NCBI GenBank assembly: GCA_945881915.1
Contig: CAMCVW010000024.1
Location: forward strand, 1-50,769
Length of the DNA: 50,769 nt
Reading direction: 5' to 3'
DNA from: Thermoflexus hugenholtzii JAD2
GTDB lineage: Bacteria; Chloroflexota; Chloroflexia; Chloroflexales; Roseiflexaceae
Every line of letters begins with the position of its first letter. Positions within the stretch are counted from its first letter, which is position 1. The notes under the pieces were generated by a model, which was given only the letters and a program-made list of their open reading frames with translations, had not been told where the DNA came from and did not search any database. Of the stretch, positions 19,580-28,841 are shown one piece after another. The translations under genes and the position numbers were made by a program.

Positions 19580-21112
19580 CTATTGGCCTATTATGACGTC
19601 GCCCGCTTTGAGTCCATCGAGAATCTCGACGCGGTCGCTGCTCACAATGCCGATTTTGACATCTTGGCGGCGTTGGCGTTCGCCATCACGAACGACCACA
19701 AAGCGTCGTCCTTCGAATGAGCGCACGGCCTGTGGTGGCAACCACAAGGCGTCTGTCTGACGTTTGAGCGTGATGACCACTTGGGCCAAGTCACCCACGT
19801 CGACTTTGAGGTCGGGTGGCAGCGTGTACTCGACGTGATATGCGGGGTCTGGATTGATGGTCGAGGCAGAGGATGTGGCCTTGGTGGGCAACTTCACGAT
19901 GACACCGGGGATTTCGATGGCAGGTGAGCGTGCCAGAAAGATGCTGACGGGAATGCCGATACCAATCCGGGCGGAATCCTCGGTCGACACGCTCTGCACC
20001 AAAATCTCTTTGGCGGAGTCGTTAATGACCGTGATGACCGGACGATAGGCTTCGACCTGCTTGCCGGGACCGGTAGACACTTCGGCGGCGATGCCGTCGA
20101 ATGGGGCAATCAACTGACCTGCGGCGATCGATTTTTCGATGTTTTCAAGAGCCAATTTTGCAGCCGAAAGAGATTTTTCGAGCTCGGGATCGCCGCCTTG
20201 CGAGGCTTCCTGGATCGCCAATTGAGCCCGTGTCACCGAGCGCTCGGCGCTGGCGATTGCATCGGGATTGGGTGTTTTGGTCAGCTGGTCGTAGGCGATC
20301 TGGGCGCGCTCCAGGCTGGCAGCGGCACCGTCGATGAGCGGCTGACGGTTTGCTTTGGCGGCAATCAACGTCTGATTGGCGTTGTTCATTGCCGTGGTGC
20401 CGGCGTCTAGATTGTTTTGGGCATCGACGTACGCCTGACGTCGGCGGTCATACTGCAGATGCTTGTCGTCGTTTTTGACGCCATCCCAGTCGTACAATGC
20501 CTGCGAATAGGCTTCTTGGATGAGGGGCAGATTGCGCTGTGCGGTGTTCAAATCGGATTGGGCACGTTCGACGTCGTTTTTGGCATTGGCCGTTGTCGAT
20601 GACAGGTTGGCGCGTGCGGCTTCGAGGTTGGCGCGGGCGACGGCCACATCGGAGTCACGAGGGTTGACCAACTGGTCCAGGTTGGCGTTGGCCTCTGCCA
20701 AATCGAGTTCAGCGCGTTGGCGAGCCAAATCACGCTGTGTGCCGCTGCGGTCGTATTGGATTTTGACCTGGGTGTAGTTCACCTCGGCCTGGCGCAGTTG
20801 ATTGGGCATATCACCCAAATCGAGCTCGGCCAAGACCATCCCTTTGGTGATGACGTCGTTGCGTTCGATGTTGATGACTTTGACAAAACCGGATTGTTCG
20901 AAGGCCAGTTCTTCTTGTTTGACGGCGGCCACCGTGCCGCTGACTTTGATTTCGTCGACGACATCGCCGACTTCGACGGTGTAGGTCTGTTTTTCCATCG
21001 CAGGAGCAGGTGGGCGGGGCGTCGGTGTTGCGCTCGATTGTGACGTTGCAGAACTGCCACATGCGCTGAGGAATAAAGCCAGAACAACAAAAGACACTAC
21101 CATGTGCCGCAT
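19580..21112 (-). CDS. HlyD/MacA-type membrane-fusion adaptor lipoprotein
   Basis: 510 residues, ribosome site GAGGATTGT before ATG 21112. The N-terminus (MRHMVVSFVVLALFLSAC) is a lipoprotein signal peptide with lipobox LSAC and lipidated Cys18. Residues about 40-80 and 330-370 form the split lipoyl/barrel-sandwich domain (VSGTVAAVKQEELAF...; ISGQLIAPFDGIAAEV-like), with a long alanine- and glutamine-rich coiled coil of about 200 residues between, longer than in MacA. Beta-barrel and membrane-proximal domains follow to QDVKIGIVSSDRVEILDGLKAGDVIIGQ-like end. First gene of the exporter operon; 21 bases separate it from the permease gene. Confidence 0.92.
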   Translation of the reverse strand: MRHMVVSFVVLALFLSACGSSATSQSSATPTPRPPAPAMEKQTYTVEVGDVVDEIKVSGTVAAVKQEELAFEQSGFVKVINIERNDVITKGMVLAELDLGDMPNQLRQAEVNYTQVKIQYDRSGTQRDLARQRAELDLAEANANLDQLVNPRDSDVAVARANLEAARANLSSTTANAKNDVERAQSDLNTAQRNLPLIQEAYSQALYDWDGVKNDDKHLQYDRRRQAYVDAQNNLDAGTTAMNNANQTLIAAKANRQPLIDGAAASLERAQIAYDQLTKTPNPDAIASAERSVTRAQLAIQEASQGGDPELEKSLSAAKLALENIEKSIAAGQLIAPFDGIAAEVSTGPGKQVEAYRPVITVINDSAKEILVQSVSTEDSARIGIGIPVSIFLARSPAIEIPGVIVKLPTKATSSASTINPDPAYHVEYTLPPDLKVDVGDLAQVVITLKRQTDALWLPPQAVRSFEGRRFVVVRDGERQRRQDVKIGIVSSDRVEILDGLKAGDVIIGQ

Positions 21113-21154
21113 ACAATCCTCGAATCTGATTCTATTTCGGTCTATAACGATTCT

Positions 21155-21191
21155 ACGTACGATTATACGACATCGTAAGAAAACGTACGAT
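21155..21191 (-). promoter_or_regulatory. Candidate promoter/operator of the exporter operon
   Basis: On the reverse strand TATAAT occupies 21167 to 21162, about 50 bases before ATG 21112. It is embedded in repeats: ACGTACGAT occurs at 21155-21163 and again at 21183-21191, and TACGAT (21158-21163) is inverted as ATCGTA (21172-21177) with 8 bases between. This arrangement fits a repressor site overlapping the -10 box. The -35 match is weak. No regulator gene is adjacent. Confidence 0.5.
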
Positions 21192-21557
21192 CCCCAGCTT
21201 TGTTTTTTTATGAGAAAAAGGCTACAAACGGCGTGCAGTTGTGATGGTTAGAAAAAAACGATTCCCGCTGAATAAACGCCCGCGAACCGGCACATCCGCT
21301 CATCACCGCATAACCATTCCCTTTTTTCTGCGTCAGAGTATCTTTTTTTGTGAAAAACAGGATGGAATCGGTCGCGCGCACATACGGCGTCATGGTGTGC
21401 TCTTTTACGTCGAGAGAAAACGATGTCACTGCCATCGGCGGGTGACCAGGTACACTATACGCGTGCCCCATCCAACCGAGACACCGGTACAGCACAATAT
21501 TCCCCAGAGAGACGGCATTTTCTCCACCCCAAAGCCGATAAAAGAAGGCATTGGTGT
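21192..21557. other. Long divergent intergenic region without a gene
   Basis: About 370 bases between the exporter operon and the PP2C-like gene. Contains several A and T tracts (for example near 21202-21208, 21250-21257 and 21341-21347) and no open frame with a ribosome site. No RNA gene, riboswitch or repeat is recognised. Confidence 0.6.
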
Positions 21558-21576
21558 TATAATTTGCAGTGGAGGG
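21558..21576 (+). promoter_or_regulatory. -10 box and ribosome site of the PP2C-like gene
   Basis: TATAAT at 21558-21563, then GGAGGG at about 21571-21576, 7 bases before ATG 21583. The -10 to start distance is only 20 bases, so the leader is very short if this is the promoter. No good -35 box is seen. Confidence 0.5.
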
Positions 21577-21582
21577 TGACCT

Positions 21583-24156
21583 ATGGCACGAATGCGTACG
21601 CGCAGCGTACAATTTGGGCAAATGAGCGGCGACAACTCATCGAGTGAAGAACTCATTCTCATGTGCGAAGCAATCGACCCGATGTCGGTTGAGGCGCGCA
21701 AGGGGGAGTTGTATGTGCTGATCGAAGGCGGCACCGACCATCACAAGCATCGCAGTGCCATCCAGATGCTCATGCGTACCATCCAACGACTTTTTTACGA
21801 AAACGCCTCGTTCAGCATTCACGCCTCACTCCGTCGGGCCATCATGGCTGCCAACCAGGGTCTGTACGAATACAACATCGCTCACATGCCGCAGCAACGT
21901 ATCTCGTTTGGCATGACGTGTGCAGTCATCAAAGGCAATGACCTCTACATCGCACAGATTTTACCGGCCCAGACGTATATATTGTCCGAAGGCCAAATGC
22001 GGTCGATCCCTGCCGGTCCGTTGTGGCGCCAGTCCGCGCAGAGCACGAACGCGGCAGTCAGCAATGGCTTGCTCGGGGGCAGTCTTTCGGTCGAGCCAGA
22101 ATTCTACCGTGCGGCGCTGCTCCAACGCGAGGGCTTGATTCTGGTCACCAGCAATATGGCTCGAATACTCGGACGCGACGACATGGCGCCGATTATGCGC
22201 TCGGGGGATGTCGGCATGATGGCCGAAGGCATGCACGCGGTATTACGTGACGCCACCATTGGGGACGTATACGGCATCGCCATCATGCTCGACAGCAGCA
22301 ACGAAGTGGAACGCCAGCAAACGAGCAGCTTTTCGAGTATTACACAACAGTTGATGGTTGCCACTGATAACACGGGGCTGTGGTTTGCGCGTTTGGTGGC
22401 CTGGGTGCGTACCTTGCTCATCGGCGCGCAGGAGCGCCGATTTTCGCAATCCGGCAACAGCTACCGCGGTATCGCACGGGAAGAGCAACAGCGGATGACC
22501 CGCCAACCGCCCGAGGTACCGTACACGGTCGATCGCATCCCCAATCCTGCGCCGATAGATGTCGGCGACGAAATCGATGTGCAGGTGGAGCGCCTAAGTC
22601 GCAACGATACGGTCAAAAACCGTACCGAACGGCCCCAACAGGTCATCGAAGCGGTGGATGTCGAAGTACCCTCGACGCCGCTCGACACCGACTATCGGGC
22701 GACGCCGGGCCGATATCGTACCCAGCAGACCGAACCCATCAAATATAGCGAACTGATGGGCTCGCTGTTCCAACGGGTATTGAGCCAACGCTGGTTCCGC
22801 ATGCCGACCCCCACGCAACGGCGCATGCAGTCCGTGTCACGGGGCGAGGGTCTGTCGTATCGCAAACAAAAACCACCATTCCCATGGGCCATGCTCTCGC
22901 TGATGGGTGCGCTCATCGCCGTGCTGTTCTTCTATGGCACCAATGTGGCGCGCGAGAATCGCCTGCAACGGAGCGAAAACAGCATCGTCACGGCAGAGGT
23001 CGCCGTGCAGTCCATCAGCGATGCAGCCACTGAACGCGACGCCGAGCAACGCATCGAAGTAGCCCGGACGATGTTGAGCGATTTGCAACAGAGCGGCGTC
23101 TTTACTGCGACGACCAGCAATCGGCAACGATACTTCAGCATGATCAACAAAATCGAAAAAGCCGAACGCGTCGTGCAACGCCGCTCGCTCCTCGAAGACA
23201 TCCAGGTCGTCGCCCAACATCCCCTCAAGAGCGGGATGTTTACCAGCGTCATCGTGCCGCCACCGGCGACCTTGATCGAAAACGCCAGTAACTTCGAGAT
23301 GATATATCTCTACGATGGCAATGCTGGCATTTTGTACAACGTCCCGCGTGAAGGTGGGACTCCTGCCCCAATGCTGCAACCCAATGCGCAAATCGGCGAT
23401 GTGACGGTGGCCAAAGTGTTCGACGTCGCATGGCGTATCGACAGCATCATCGCCATCGCACAGAGCGCCAACAATGGCCCGTATATCTATTTTTTTCGCA
23501 ATGGCAACGACTGGAACTATAGTATTTTGGCAGGCAGCCTGGAGTGGAGTCCCAGCGATCGGAGCATGCGCGTGCAGAGCTTCGGCGGCAATTTATATGT
23601 ATGGGGTGTGACTGCGAGTAACATCCTGCGCTATATGTCGACGCAATTCGGTGACTTCCCCACTCCCTGGATCCAAAACGATGGCGGCCAGTCGTTCGAA
23701 ACCGCAGTCGATATGGGCATCGATGGGCACATCTACTTGTTGATGCCGAACGGTAGCATCAAAGTGTTTACGCAAGTGGCAGACGGCGAGCGTACCTACG
23801 AACGCACCATGAATGTCCCTGCAATCACGCCGCCGATTCGTTCGGTTAGTCGGATGGTGGTGACGGGTGATGGCGACAACGGGTACTTCTACATTGTCGA
23901 CAGTTATGGCGGCCGCATCATCCAAATCGAAAAACGCAGTGGACGCTTCATGCAGCAGATCGCGGTGCCATCCGACAGCGAAATCCAGTTGGACAATCTG
24001 ACATCGGTCGCCATCGACGAGACGCAAGCACGCCCGATGCTCTACTTCGTCAACGGCGGCACACTCTACAAAGCTCCGCTGCCCGACCCACCACAAGCGT
24101 ACATCCAACGCGGAGACAACGTCGTACTCCCGACATCGATACCGACCGCACCATAA
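21583..24156 (+). CDS. Degenerate PP2C-fold membrane protein with extracellular propeller-like domain
   Basis: 857 residues. Residues about 1-220 follow the order of elements in PP2C/SpoIIE phosphatases: EGGTDHH at 48-54 where the metal motif DGMGG(H) is expected, FGMTCAVIKGNDLYIAQILP (109-128 region) where GTTL...ANVGDSR is expected, and LILVTSNMA (175-183) where LLCSDGL is expected. The catalytic Asp residues are absent at each site, so it should be inactive. Residues 221-410 are hydrophilic linker; one membrane helix lies at about 414-433; then a short coiled-coil-like stretch (440-520) and a C-terminal region with repeating beta-rich units such as GNLYVWGV, GHIYLLM and GYFYIVDSYGGRIIQIE, like NHL/beta-propeller proteins. 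Role unknown; zwf follows after 19 bases. Confidence 0.75.
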   Translation: MARMRTRSVQFGQMSGDNSSSEELILMCEAIDPMSVEARKGELYVLIEGGTDHHKHRSAIQMLMRTIQRLFYENASFSIHASLRRAIMAANQGLYEYNIAHMPQQRISFGMTCAVIKGNDLYIAQILPAQTYILSEGQMRSIPAGPLWRQSAQSTNAAVSNGLLGGSLSVEPEFYRAALLQREGLILVTSNMARILGRDDMAPIMRSGDVGMMAEGMHAVLRDATIGDVYGIAIMLDSSNEVERQQTSSFSSITQQLMVATDNTGLWFARLVAWVRTLLIGAQERRFSQSGNSYRGIAREEQQRMTRQPPEVPYTVDRIPNPAPIDVGDEIDVQVERLSRNDTVKNRTERPQQVIEAVDVEVPSTPLDTDYRATPGRYRTQQTEPIKYSELMGSLFQRVLSQRWFRMPTPTQRRMQSVSRGEGLSYRKQKPPFPWAMLSLMGALIAVLFFYGTNVARENRLQRSENSIVTAEVAVQSISDAATERDAEQRIEVARTMLSDLQQSGVFTATTSNRQRYFSMINKIEKAERVVQRRSLLEDIQVVAQHPLKSGMFTSVIVPPPATLIENASNFEMIYLYDGNAGILYNVPREGGTPAPMLQPNAQIGDVTVAKVFDVAWRIDSIIAIAQSANNGPYIYFFRNGNDWNYSILAGSLEWSPSDRSMRVQSFGGNLYVWGVTASNILRYMSTQFGDFPTPWIQNDGGQSFETAVDMGIDGHIYLLMPNGSIKVFTQVADGERTYERTMNVPAITPPIRSVSRMVVTGDGDNGYFYIVDSYGGRIIQIEKRSGRFMQQIAVPSDSEIQLDNLTSVAIDETQARPMLYFVNGGTLYKAPLPDPPQAYIQRGDNVVLPTSIPTAP

Positions 24157-24175
24157 GAGCCGAGGAGTACGCCGC

Positions 24176-25678
24176 ATGCAACGCAACAGTACCGCACGCA
24201 TTTCGGACCCGTGCACGATTGTCATCTTTGGCGCAACAGGCGATTTGACACGCCGCAAGCTCGTGCCAGCGCTCTACAATCTGCGCCGTGAAGGATTGCT
24301 CGACGCCAACACGACGATTCTGGGCTTTGCCCGACGCGACTGGAGCGACGAGTACTTCCGCACGCTCTTGTTCGACGAGGGCAGCAAGCATTCACGGGCA
24401 CGGCTCGACGGCGATGACTGGCCCGCGTTCATCGGTCGCGTGTCGTACATCCGCTCGACCTTCGAGGACGCCGAGGGGTACACGGCCCTCGCCGAACGGC
24501 TCGATGCCATCGACGTCGCACAAGGCACCAGCGGCAACCGCCTCTTCTACCTCGCCACCCCACCCGAATCGTACGAAGACATCATCAAAAACCTCGGTGC
24601 GGCAGGTTTGGCCAACTCGCCCAACGGCGGTTGGACCCGCATCATCGTCGAAAAACCATTCGGTCACGACCTCGAGAGTGCATTGCACCTCAACAAGGTT
24701 GTCCACGAGGTCTTCGAAGAGCGCCAAGTCTATCGCATCGATCACTACCTCGGCAAAGAAACCGTCCAAAACCTGCTTGTCCTGCGCTTCGCCAACGGCA
24801 TCTTCGAGCCGCTTTGGAATCGGCGCTACATCGACCATGTACAGATTACCGTTGCCGAATCCATCGGCGTCGAAGGTCGTGGCGGCTACTACGAACAAGC
24901 CGGCGCCATCCGCGACATGGTCCAAAACCACATGATGCAACTGCTGTCGCTGACGGCCATGGAGCCGCCGGTGGGTGGTGCCAGCGCCGATGCAGTACGC
25001 GACGAGAAGGTCAAAGTGCTCCGGGCAGTGCGACCGATTGCCCCCCAGGACGTCAACAAAATATCCGTGCGTGGGCGTTACAGCGCCGGTCCCGGTACTG
25101 CGCCGGCATATGTCGACGAGACGGGCGTCCAGCCAGCGACCACCACCGAGACATACGTCGCCATGCGCTTCGAGATCGAGAGCTGGCGCTGGGCCGGCGT
25201 CCCGTTCTATCTGCGCACGGGCAAGCGGCTGCCGGTACGGGCCAGCGAAATCACGGTCGTCTTCAAGAGCGCGCCGTTACTCTTGTTCCAAGACGGCCCG
25301 ATGTCGCGCAGTGCCCCGAACGAACTGAGCATCCGCATCCAGCCCAACGAGGGCATCGCCCTGCGCTTCAACTCCAAAGTGCCGGGCCAAACCGGCGATA
25401 TTCGACCGGTGACGATGAACTTCAACTACGTCGATGCATTCGGTGGCGAGTCGCCCGAAGCCTACGAGCGCCTGCTGTTGGATTGCATGACCGGCGATAC
25501 GACGTTGTTCACCCGCAGCGACGAAGTCGAGACGTCGTGGTCGCTCATCAACCCCATCATCGAAGGGTGGAAGACACTTGGGTCACCCATCCACGAATAC
25601 GTCGGTGGGAGTTGGGGGCCAGACGCCTCGCACGAGTTCATCGGTTCTTCGGGTCGCAGTTGGCGGCGGCTGTCGTAA
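24176..25678 (+). CDS. zwf: Glucose-6-phosphate 1-dehydrogenase
   Basis: 500 residues, normal length; AGGAG precedes ATG 24176. Oxidises glucose-6-phosphate to 6-phosphogluconolactone with NADP+, the entry to the oxidative pentose phosphate pathway. NADP-binding motif FGATGDLTRRK (18-28), EKPFG (159-163) and the substrate-binding, catalytic block RIDHYLGKE (187-195) are intact, as is the later YLRTGKRLP. Starts 19 bases after the PP2C-like gene, suggesting cotranscription. The usual partners (gnd, pgl, opcA) are not in the window. Confidence 0.97.
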   Translation: MQRNSTARISDPCTIVIFGATGDLTRRKLVPALYNLRREGLLDANTTILGFARRDWSDEYFRTLLFDEGSKHSRARLDGDDWPAFIGRVSYIRSTFEDAEGYTALAERLDAIDVAQGTSGNRLFYLATPPESYEDIIKNLGAAGLANSPNGGWTRIIVEKPFGHDLESALHLNKVVHEVFEERQVYRIDHYLGKETVQNLLVLRFANGIFEPLWNRRYIDHVQITVAESIGVEGRGGYYEQAGAIRDMVQNHMMQLLSLTAMEPPVGGASADAVRDEKVKVLRAVRPIAPQDVNKISVRGRYSAGPGTAPAYVDETGVQPATTTETYVAMRFEIESWRWAGVPFYLRTGKRLPVRASEITVVFKSAPLLLFQDGPMSRSAPNELSIRIQPNEGIALRFNSKVPGQTGDIRPVTMNFNYVDAFGGESPEAYERLLLDCMTGDTTLFTRSDEVETSWSLINPIIEGWKTLGSPIHEYVGGSWGPDASHEFIGSSGRSWRRLS

Positions 25679-25713
25679 GGGTCTGTTTTTGGTAGACGAA
25701 AAGGTGGCGATGC

Positions 25714-26640
25714 ATGCGCGGATTCCGGATTATGTCCCTTGATGGCGGTGGCATCGCCGGGGTGTTGACCTTGGTGCTGCTCGAGCGTATCGTGGCGGAA
25801 TTCCCCTCTTTTCTCAACAAAGTCGACCTGTTCGCCGGCACATCGACCGGCGGTATCATCGCGCTCGGTCTGGCCAAAGGGATGCACCCACGCGAACTGC
25901 GCAGCCTCTATGAGGGCAAGGGGCAGATTATTTTTCGTGATAGTGTCGTCGACAATGTCTTTGATTTGGGCAGCATGATCGGCGCGAACTACGACAGCAC
26001 CGGGCTCGAGGGTGAACTCATCAAAATATTCGGTACGACGACATTGGGTCAATTAGGCAAGCAGGTCTACATCCCGGCGTTCGATTTGGATAATATGTCC
26101 CCCGATCCGGAGCGGCGTTCATGGGAAGCGAAGTTTTTCACCAATATCGGTGGAATCTACGGTGATGCCGATGTGCCGTGCTACAAAGTCGGCATGTACA
26201 CGAGTGCCGCGCCGACCTACTTCCCCGCCTATGACGGCTACATCGACGGTGGTGTGGTGGCCAACAACCCCAGTGTGGCCGCGTTGGCGCACGCAATCGA
26301 CACACGCAAAAATCACGATGCGCCCAAATTGGACGACATCGCGTTGTGTTCTTTTGGGGCGGGGCGTTCGTTGCGTTATATCGAGGGGGATGCATTGGAT
26401 TGGGGGTATGCGCAATGGGCGCGGCCACTGGTCAACATCCTCATCAACGGGGTGATGGGCGTGGCCGATTACCAGTGCAAACAGTTCCTGCGCGACCGCT
26501 ATTGGCGGTTGAATCCGACATTCCCGCCGGGCGTCGACATCCAGCTCGATTCGATCGAAGACGTTGGTTACCTGGTCGAGGTGGCACAGTCGGTCGACAT
26601 CAACGAGACGTTGTTGTGGGTCGATCGCTGCTGGCAGTAA
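25714..26640 (+). CDS. Patatin-like phospholipase
   Basis: 308 residues from ATG 25714; an overlapping upstream ATG at 25710 is in another frame. Hydrolyses acyl chains from phospholipids or other lipids using a Ser-Asp dyad. Visible: oxyanion loop DGGGIAG (10-16), nucleophile elbow GTSTG (42-46, Ser44) and the DGG motif with Asp178 (IDGGVVANNP). No signal peptide, so cytoplasmic or membrane-associated. Its stop is 9 bases from the stop of the convergent gene with no terminator between. Bacterial patatins include anti-phage effectors and toxins, but nothing next to it suggests such a role. Confidence 0.92.
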   Translation: MRGFRIMSLDGGGIAGVLTLVLLERIVAEFPSFLNKVDLFAGTSTGGIIALGLAKGMHPRELRSLYEGKGQIIFRDSVVDNVFDLGSMIGANYDSTGLEGELIKIFGTTTLGQLGKQVYIPAFDLDNMSPDPERRSWEAKFFTNIGGIYGDADVPCYKVGMYTSAAPTYFPAYDGYIDGGVVANNPSVAALAHAIDTRKNHDAPKLDDIALCSFGAGRSLRYIEGDALDWGYAQWARPLVNILINGVMGVADYQCKQFLRDRYWRLNPTFPPGVDIQLDSIEDVGYLVEVAQSVDINETLLWVDRCWQ

Positions 26641-26649
26641 TCTGTGCTG

Positions 26650-26904
26650 CTAAAAGTTCCAAGCGCTGCGCATCATGGCGATGAGCTTGAGGGTCGTCAG
26701 CATGGCCAAGGTCGCCGGCAAACTGGCCACCAGCACGATGTAGACCAGCGTTCCCACCCGGGTGAGAAAATGGTCTTGCATAATGGTAAAACGCGGCAAC
26801 ACCTTGTTCGCGATGGTGTCGAAGACGCCATTCCACACAAAAAAAGCTACCGCGAGAAAAACCACTCCCGCCGCAATTGCAATCAGTACACCGGCAGTCA
26901 TCAT
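26650..26904 (-). CDS. Small two-helix membrane protein, unknown
   Basis: 84 residues, beginning MMTAGVLIAIAAGVVFLAVAFFVW (one helix), an amphipathic stretch with FTIMQDHFLTR, then a second helix VGTLVYIVLVASLPATLAMLT. Overlaps the flippase-like gene by 4 bases (translational coupling), so the two products probably work together. Family not recognised. Confidence 0.7.
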   Translation of the reverse strand: MMTAGVLIAIAAGVVFLAVAFFVWNGVFDTIANKVLPRFTIMQDHFLTRVGTLVYIVLVASLPATLAMLTTLKLIAMMRSAWNF

Positions 26905-27914
26905 TTGCTATTCTCCTTGGGTGATGCTCTGTGGCGCGTCAAGAGTCGATAGAACACCGCGCCGAACGGTAGCATGAGCCAAAAACTCAACATGCGGAAC
27001 ATAATCGCGGCACTCAATGCTTCTTTGAGAGGGACATCCTGCAGATGGAGCGAAAAGGAGAGTGCTGCTTCGACCGCGCCCCCGCCACCTGGCAAGACGG
27101 TGAACAAGCTCACAATCAGTGACATGCCGTAGGCAGCGAGCACATCAAAAAACGGCACTTCCAAGCGAACGCTGTAGAGCAAGGCCGTGAGTGCGGCGGA
27201 GTGTAGCACAAAAATCATCATTTGGAGGAAGAGGATGCGGATGATGCGCCATGGACTGGCGGCGAACACCGATCGTGATTTGCTTATTTCTTCGACGACT
27301 AATTCGACGGAGCGCGTGTCCCAGTCGATGCCGATGCGCCCCACCAAGCGCCGCAAGGTAGCCAACCAACCGAGTACCGTCTGTGCTGGGCGCGTGACCG
27401 CAATCACAATGACGGTCGCAATGACGCTGGTCAACAAGAGTGCAGTATAGATGGGGTATGTCGCTTGGTAGTTGGCAGTCGTGGTGATGTAGAGTAGCCC
27501 GCCGCTGAACAAAAGCAGTGCCGCGCCGTTCCACGTGAGTAATTCGGTTCCAGCTACGATGGCCACGCTGCCCGAGGGGAAGCCACGCCGGCGCAATGCC
27601 GCAACCAAAAATGCATAGGCAGCGACGCTGCCCATCGGCACGGTCTGATTGAGCAAAATACCGACGAGCGCGGTACCCATCAGCCAGATGAAGGTCTCGT
27701 TATGGTCGAGAACCGCCAAAACGGATCCGTAGATCAGCCCTGCGCAGGCAAATCCGAGCAATATCGTTGCGAATGCGACCCCAATCCACAGGCGGTCCGC
27801 ACTTTTGAGTAAATGGAATGCCTCGGTCAGCTCTGCTCTGGTGGTATACCCGAGCCAACCGATGAGCGCTACCAAGACGATGCCGATAATCCATGACCAT
27901 GGAATTCTATGCAA
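26901..27914 (-). CDS. Flippase-like (LPG synthase TM region/UPF0104) membrane protein
   Basis: 337 residues with about eight membrane helices. The C-terminal LPGGGGAVEAALSF block and the closing RMLSFWLMLPFG helix are typical of the lysylphosphatidylglycerol synthase transmembrane family (PF03706), which includes the MprF flippase part and proteins of polyprenol-linked sugar metabolism. The soluble synthetase domain of MprF is absent. The start is TTG 27914 (no in-frame ATG nearby; an overlapping ATG further up is followed by a stop), so initiation may be weak. Coupled to the small membrane protein downstream. Substrate unknown. Confidence 0.8.
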   Translation of the reverse strand: MHRIPWSWIIGIVLVALIGWLGYTTRAELTEAFHLLKSADRLWIGVAFATILLGFACAGLIYGSVLAVLDHNETFIWLMGTALVGILLNQTVPMGSVAAYAFLVAALRRRGFPSGSVAIVAGTELLTWNGAALLLFSGGLLYITTTANYQATYPIYTALLLTSVIATVIVIAVTRPAQTVLGWLATLRRLVGRIGIDWDTRSVELVVEEISKSRSVFAASPWRIIRILFLQMMIFVLHSAALTALLYSVRLEVPFFDVLAAYGMSLIVSLFTVLPGGGGAVEAALSFSLHLQDVPLKEALSAAIMFRMLSFWLMLPFGAVFYRLLTRHRASPKENSK

Positions 27915-28005
27915 TGACTTTGTCCATCGTAGAGCGATATATCTCCGCCATCATACCACAGTGCCTCATGGCGACGGCGTATGTTACGACAACATGTGGT
28001 AAACG

Positions 28006-28830
28006 CTAGCTGCCGCTGGAATGGTCGTGCGCATGGCCGAGGTGGAAGTGTGGGTGTTTGTGCGGGACGCCGTCGTGATGATGGTGATGTGCATGTACCA
28101 AGTTGGCTTGCAGGAGCAGTTCATGATTCTGCAGCAACGCTGCCGGCGTGTCGTGGGCCACGATGGTGCCGTTTTGAAAGATATATGCGTCGTCGGCGAT
28201 GTCGGGCACGGTATCGAGGTCGTGGGTGGCGGTGACAATGGTTTTGCCGGAATTCGCCCAGCCGACGAGGAAGTCCACGACCATGCTCTGGCTCTTGGGA
28301 TCGAGCGCGGCGGTCGGTTCATCGAGCAGAATGACCTCTGGGTCGAGGATGAGCACCGAGGCAATGGCGACGCGCTTTTTTTCGCCGCCGGACAGACGAT
28401 GTGGTGCGCGGTTGCGCAGATGCGAAATCTCGAGCATGTCGAGGGTCTCGGCGACTTTGCGGACGATGGTCTCTTTGTCCCAACGCATCTGCAACGGGCC
28501 AAATGCCACTTCGTCATAGACGGTCGGGTTGAACAATTGCACGTCGGGATTTTGAAAAACAAAAGCCACGCGCTTGCGGAATGCATGCGCAAAGGTATCG
28601 TCCATCAGATGGTGCTCATCGAGGGTGTCGCCAAAGGCTGCGACGGTGCCGCTTTGGGGGAAGTATAAGCCGTCCAAAATGCGCAATAACGTCGATTTAC
28701 CCGATCCATTGGCACCCATTATGGCTACCCGTTGTCCCTTGAGAATAGTCAGCGACACATCGTGTAGGGCAGGCTGGGTCGTATTTGCATAATCATAGCG
28801 TACGTCATTGAGTGTAAAAATCGCGTCCAT
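28006..28830 (-). CDS. cbiO: Energy-coupling factor ATPase, nickel/cobalt, His-rich tail
   Basis: 274 residues from ATG 28830 (GAGGCTTCC upstream); an in-frame start 30 bases earlier would overlap cbiQ and has no ribosome site. Walker A GANGSGKST, signature LSGGEKKR, Walker B VILLDEPTAALD and the switch His (ATHD) are all present. It is the A-component ATPase of a group I ECF importer. The last ~27 residues (after LQANLV) contain 13 histidines (HAHHHHHDG, HKHPHFHLGHAHDH), a probable Ni2+/Co2+-binding tail. Last gene of the cbiM-cbiQ-cbiO set, 11 bases after cbiQ. Confidence 0.94.
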   Translation of the reverse strand: MDAIFTLNDVRYDYANTTQPALHDVSLTILKGQRVAIMGANGSGKSTLLRILDGLYFPQSGTVAAFGDTLDEHHLMDDTFAHAFRKRVAFVFQNPDVQLFNPTVYDEVAFGPLQMRWDKETIVRKVAETLDMLEISHLRNRAPHRLSGGEKKRVAIASVLILDPEVILLDEPTAALDPKSQSMVVDFLVGWANSGKTIVTATHDLDTVPDIADDAYIFQNGTIVAHDTPAALLQNHELLLQANLVHAHHHHHDGVPHKHPHFHLGHAHDHSSGS

Positions 28831-28841
28831 GGAAGCCTCGT

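Noticed and set aside
21208-21621. Reverse-strand 137-codon frame in the divergent intergenic region
   Set aside because: No start signal, overlaps the PP2C-like gene start, composition not protein-like.
25714-26640. Patatin as part of an anti-phage (CBASS-type) system
   Set aside because: No cyclase, HORMA, ubiquitin-like or other partner nearby; neighbours are zwf and a flippase-like gene.
28006-28090. His-rich run as a cloning tag
   Set aside because: The His residues are interspersed with Ala, Pro, Lys and Asp, use mixed codons, and continue naturally from the ATPase frame; looks native.
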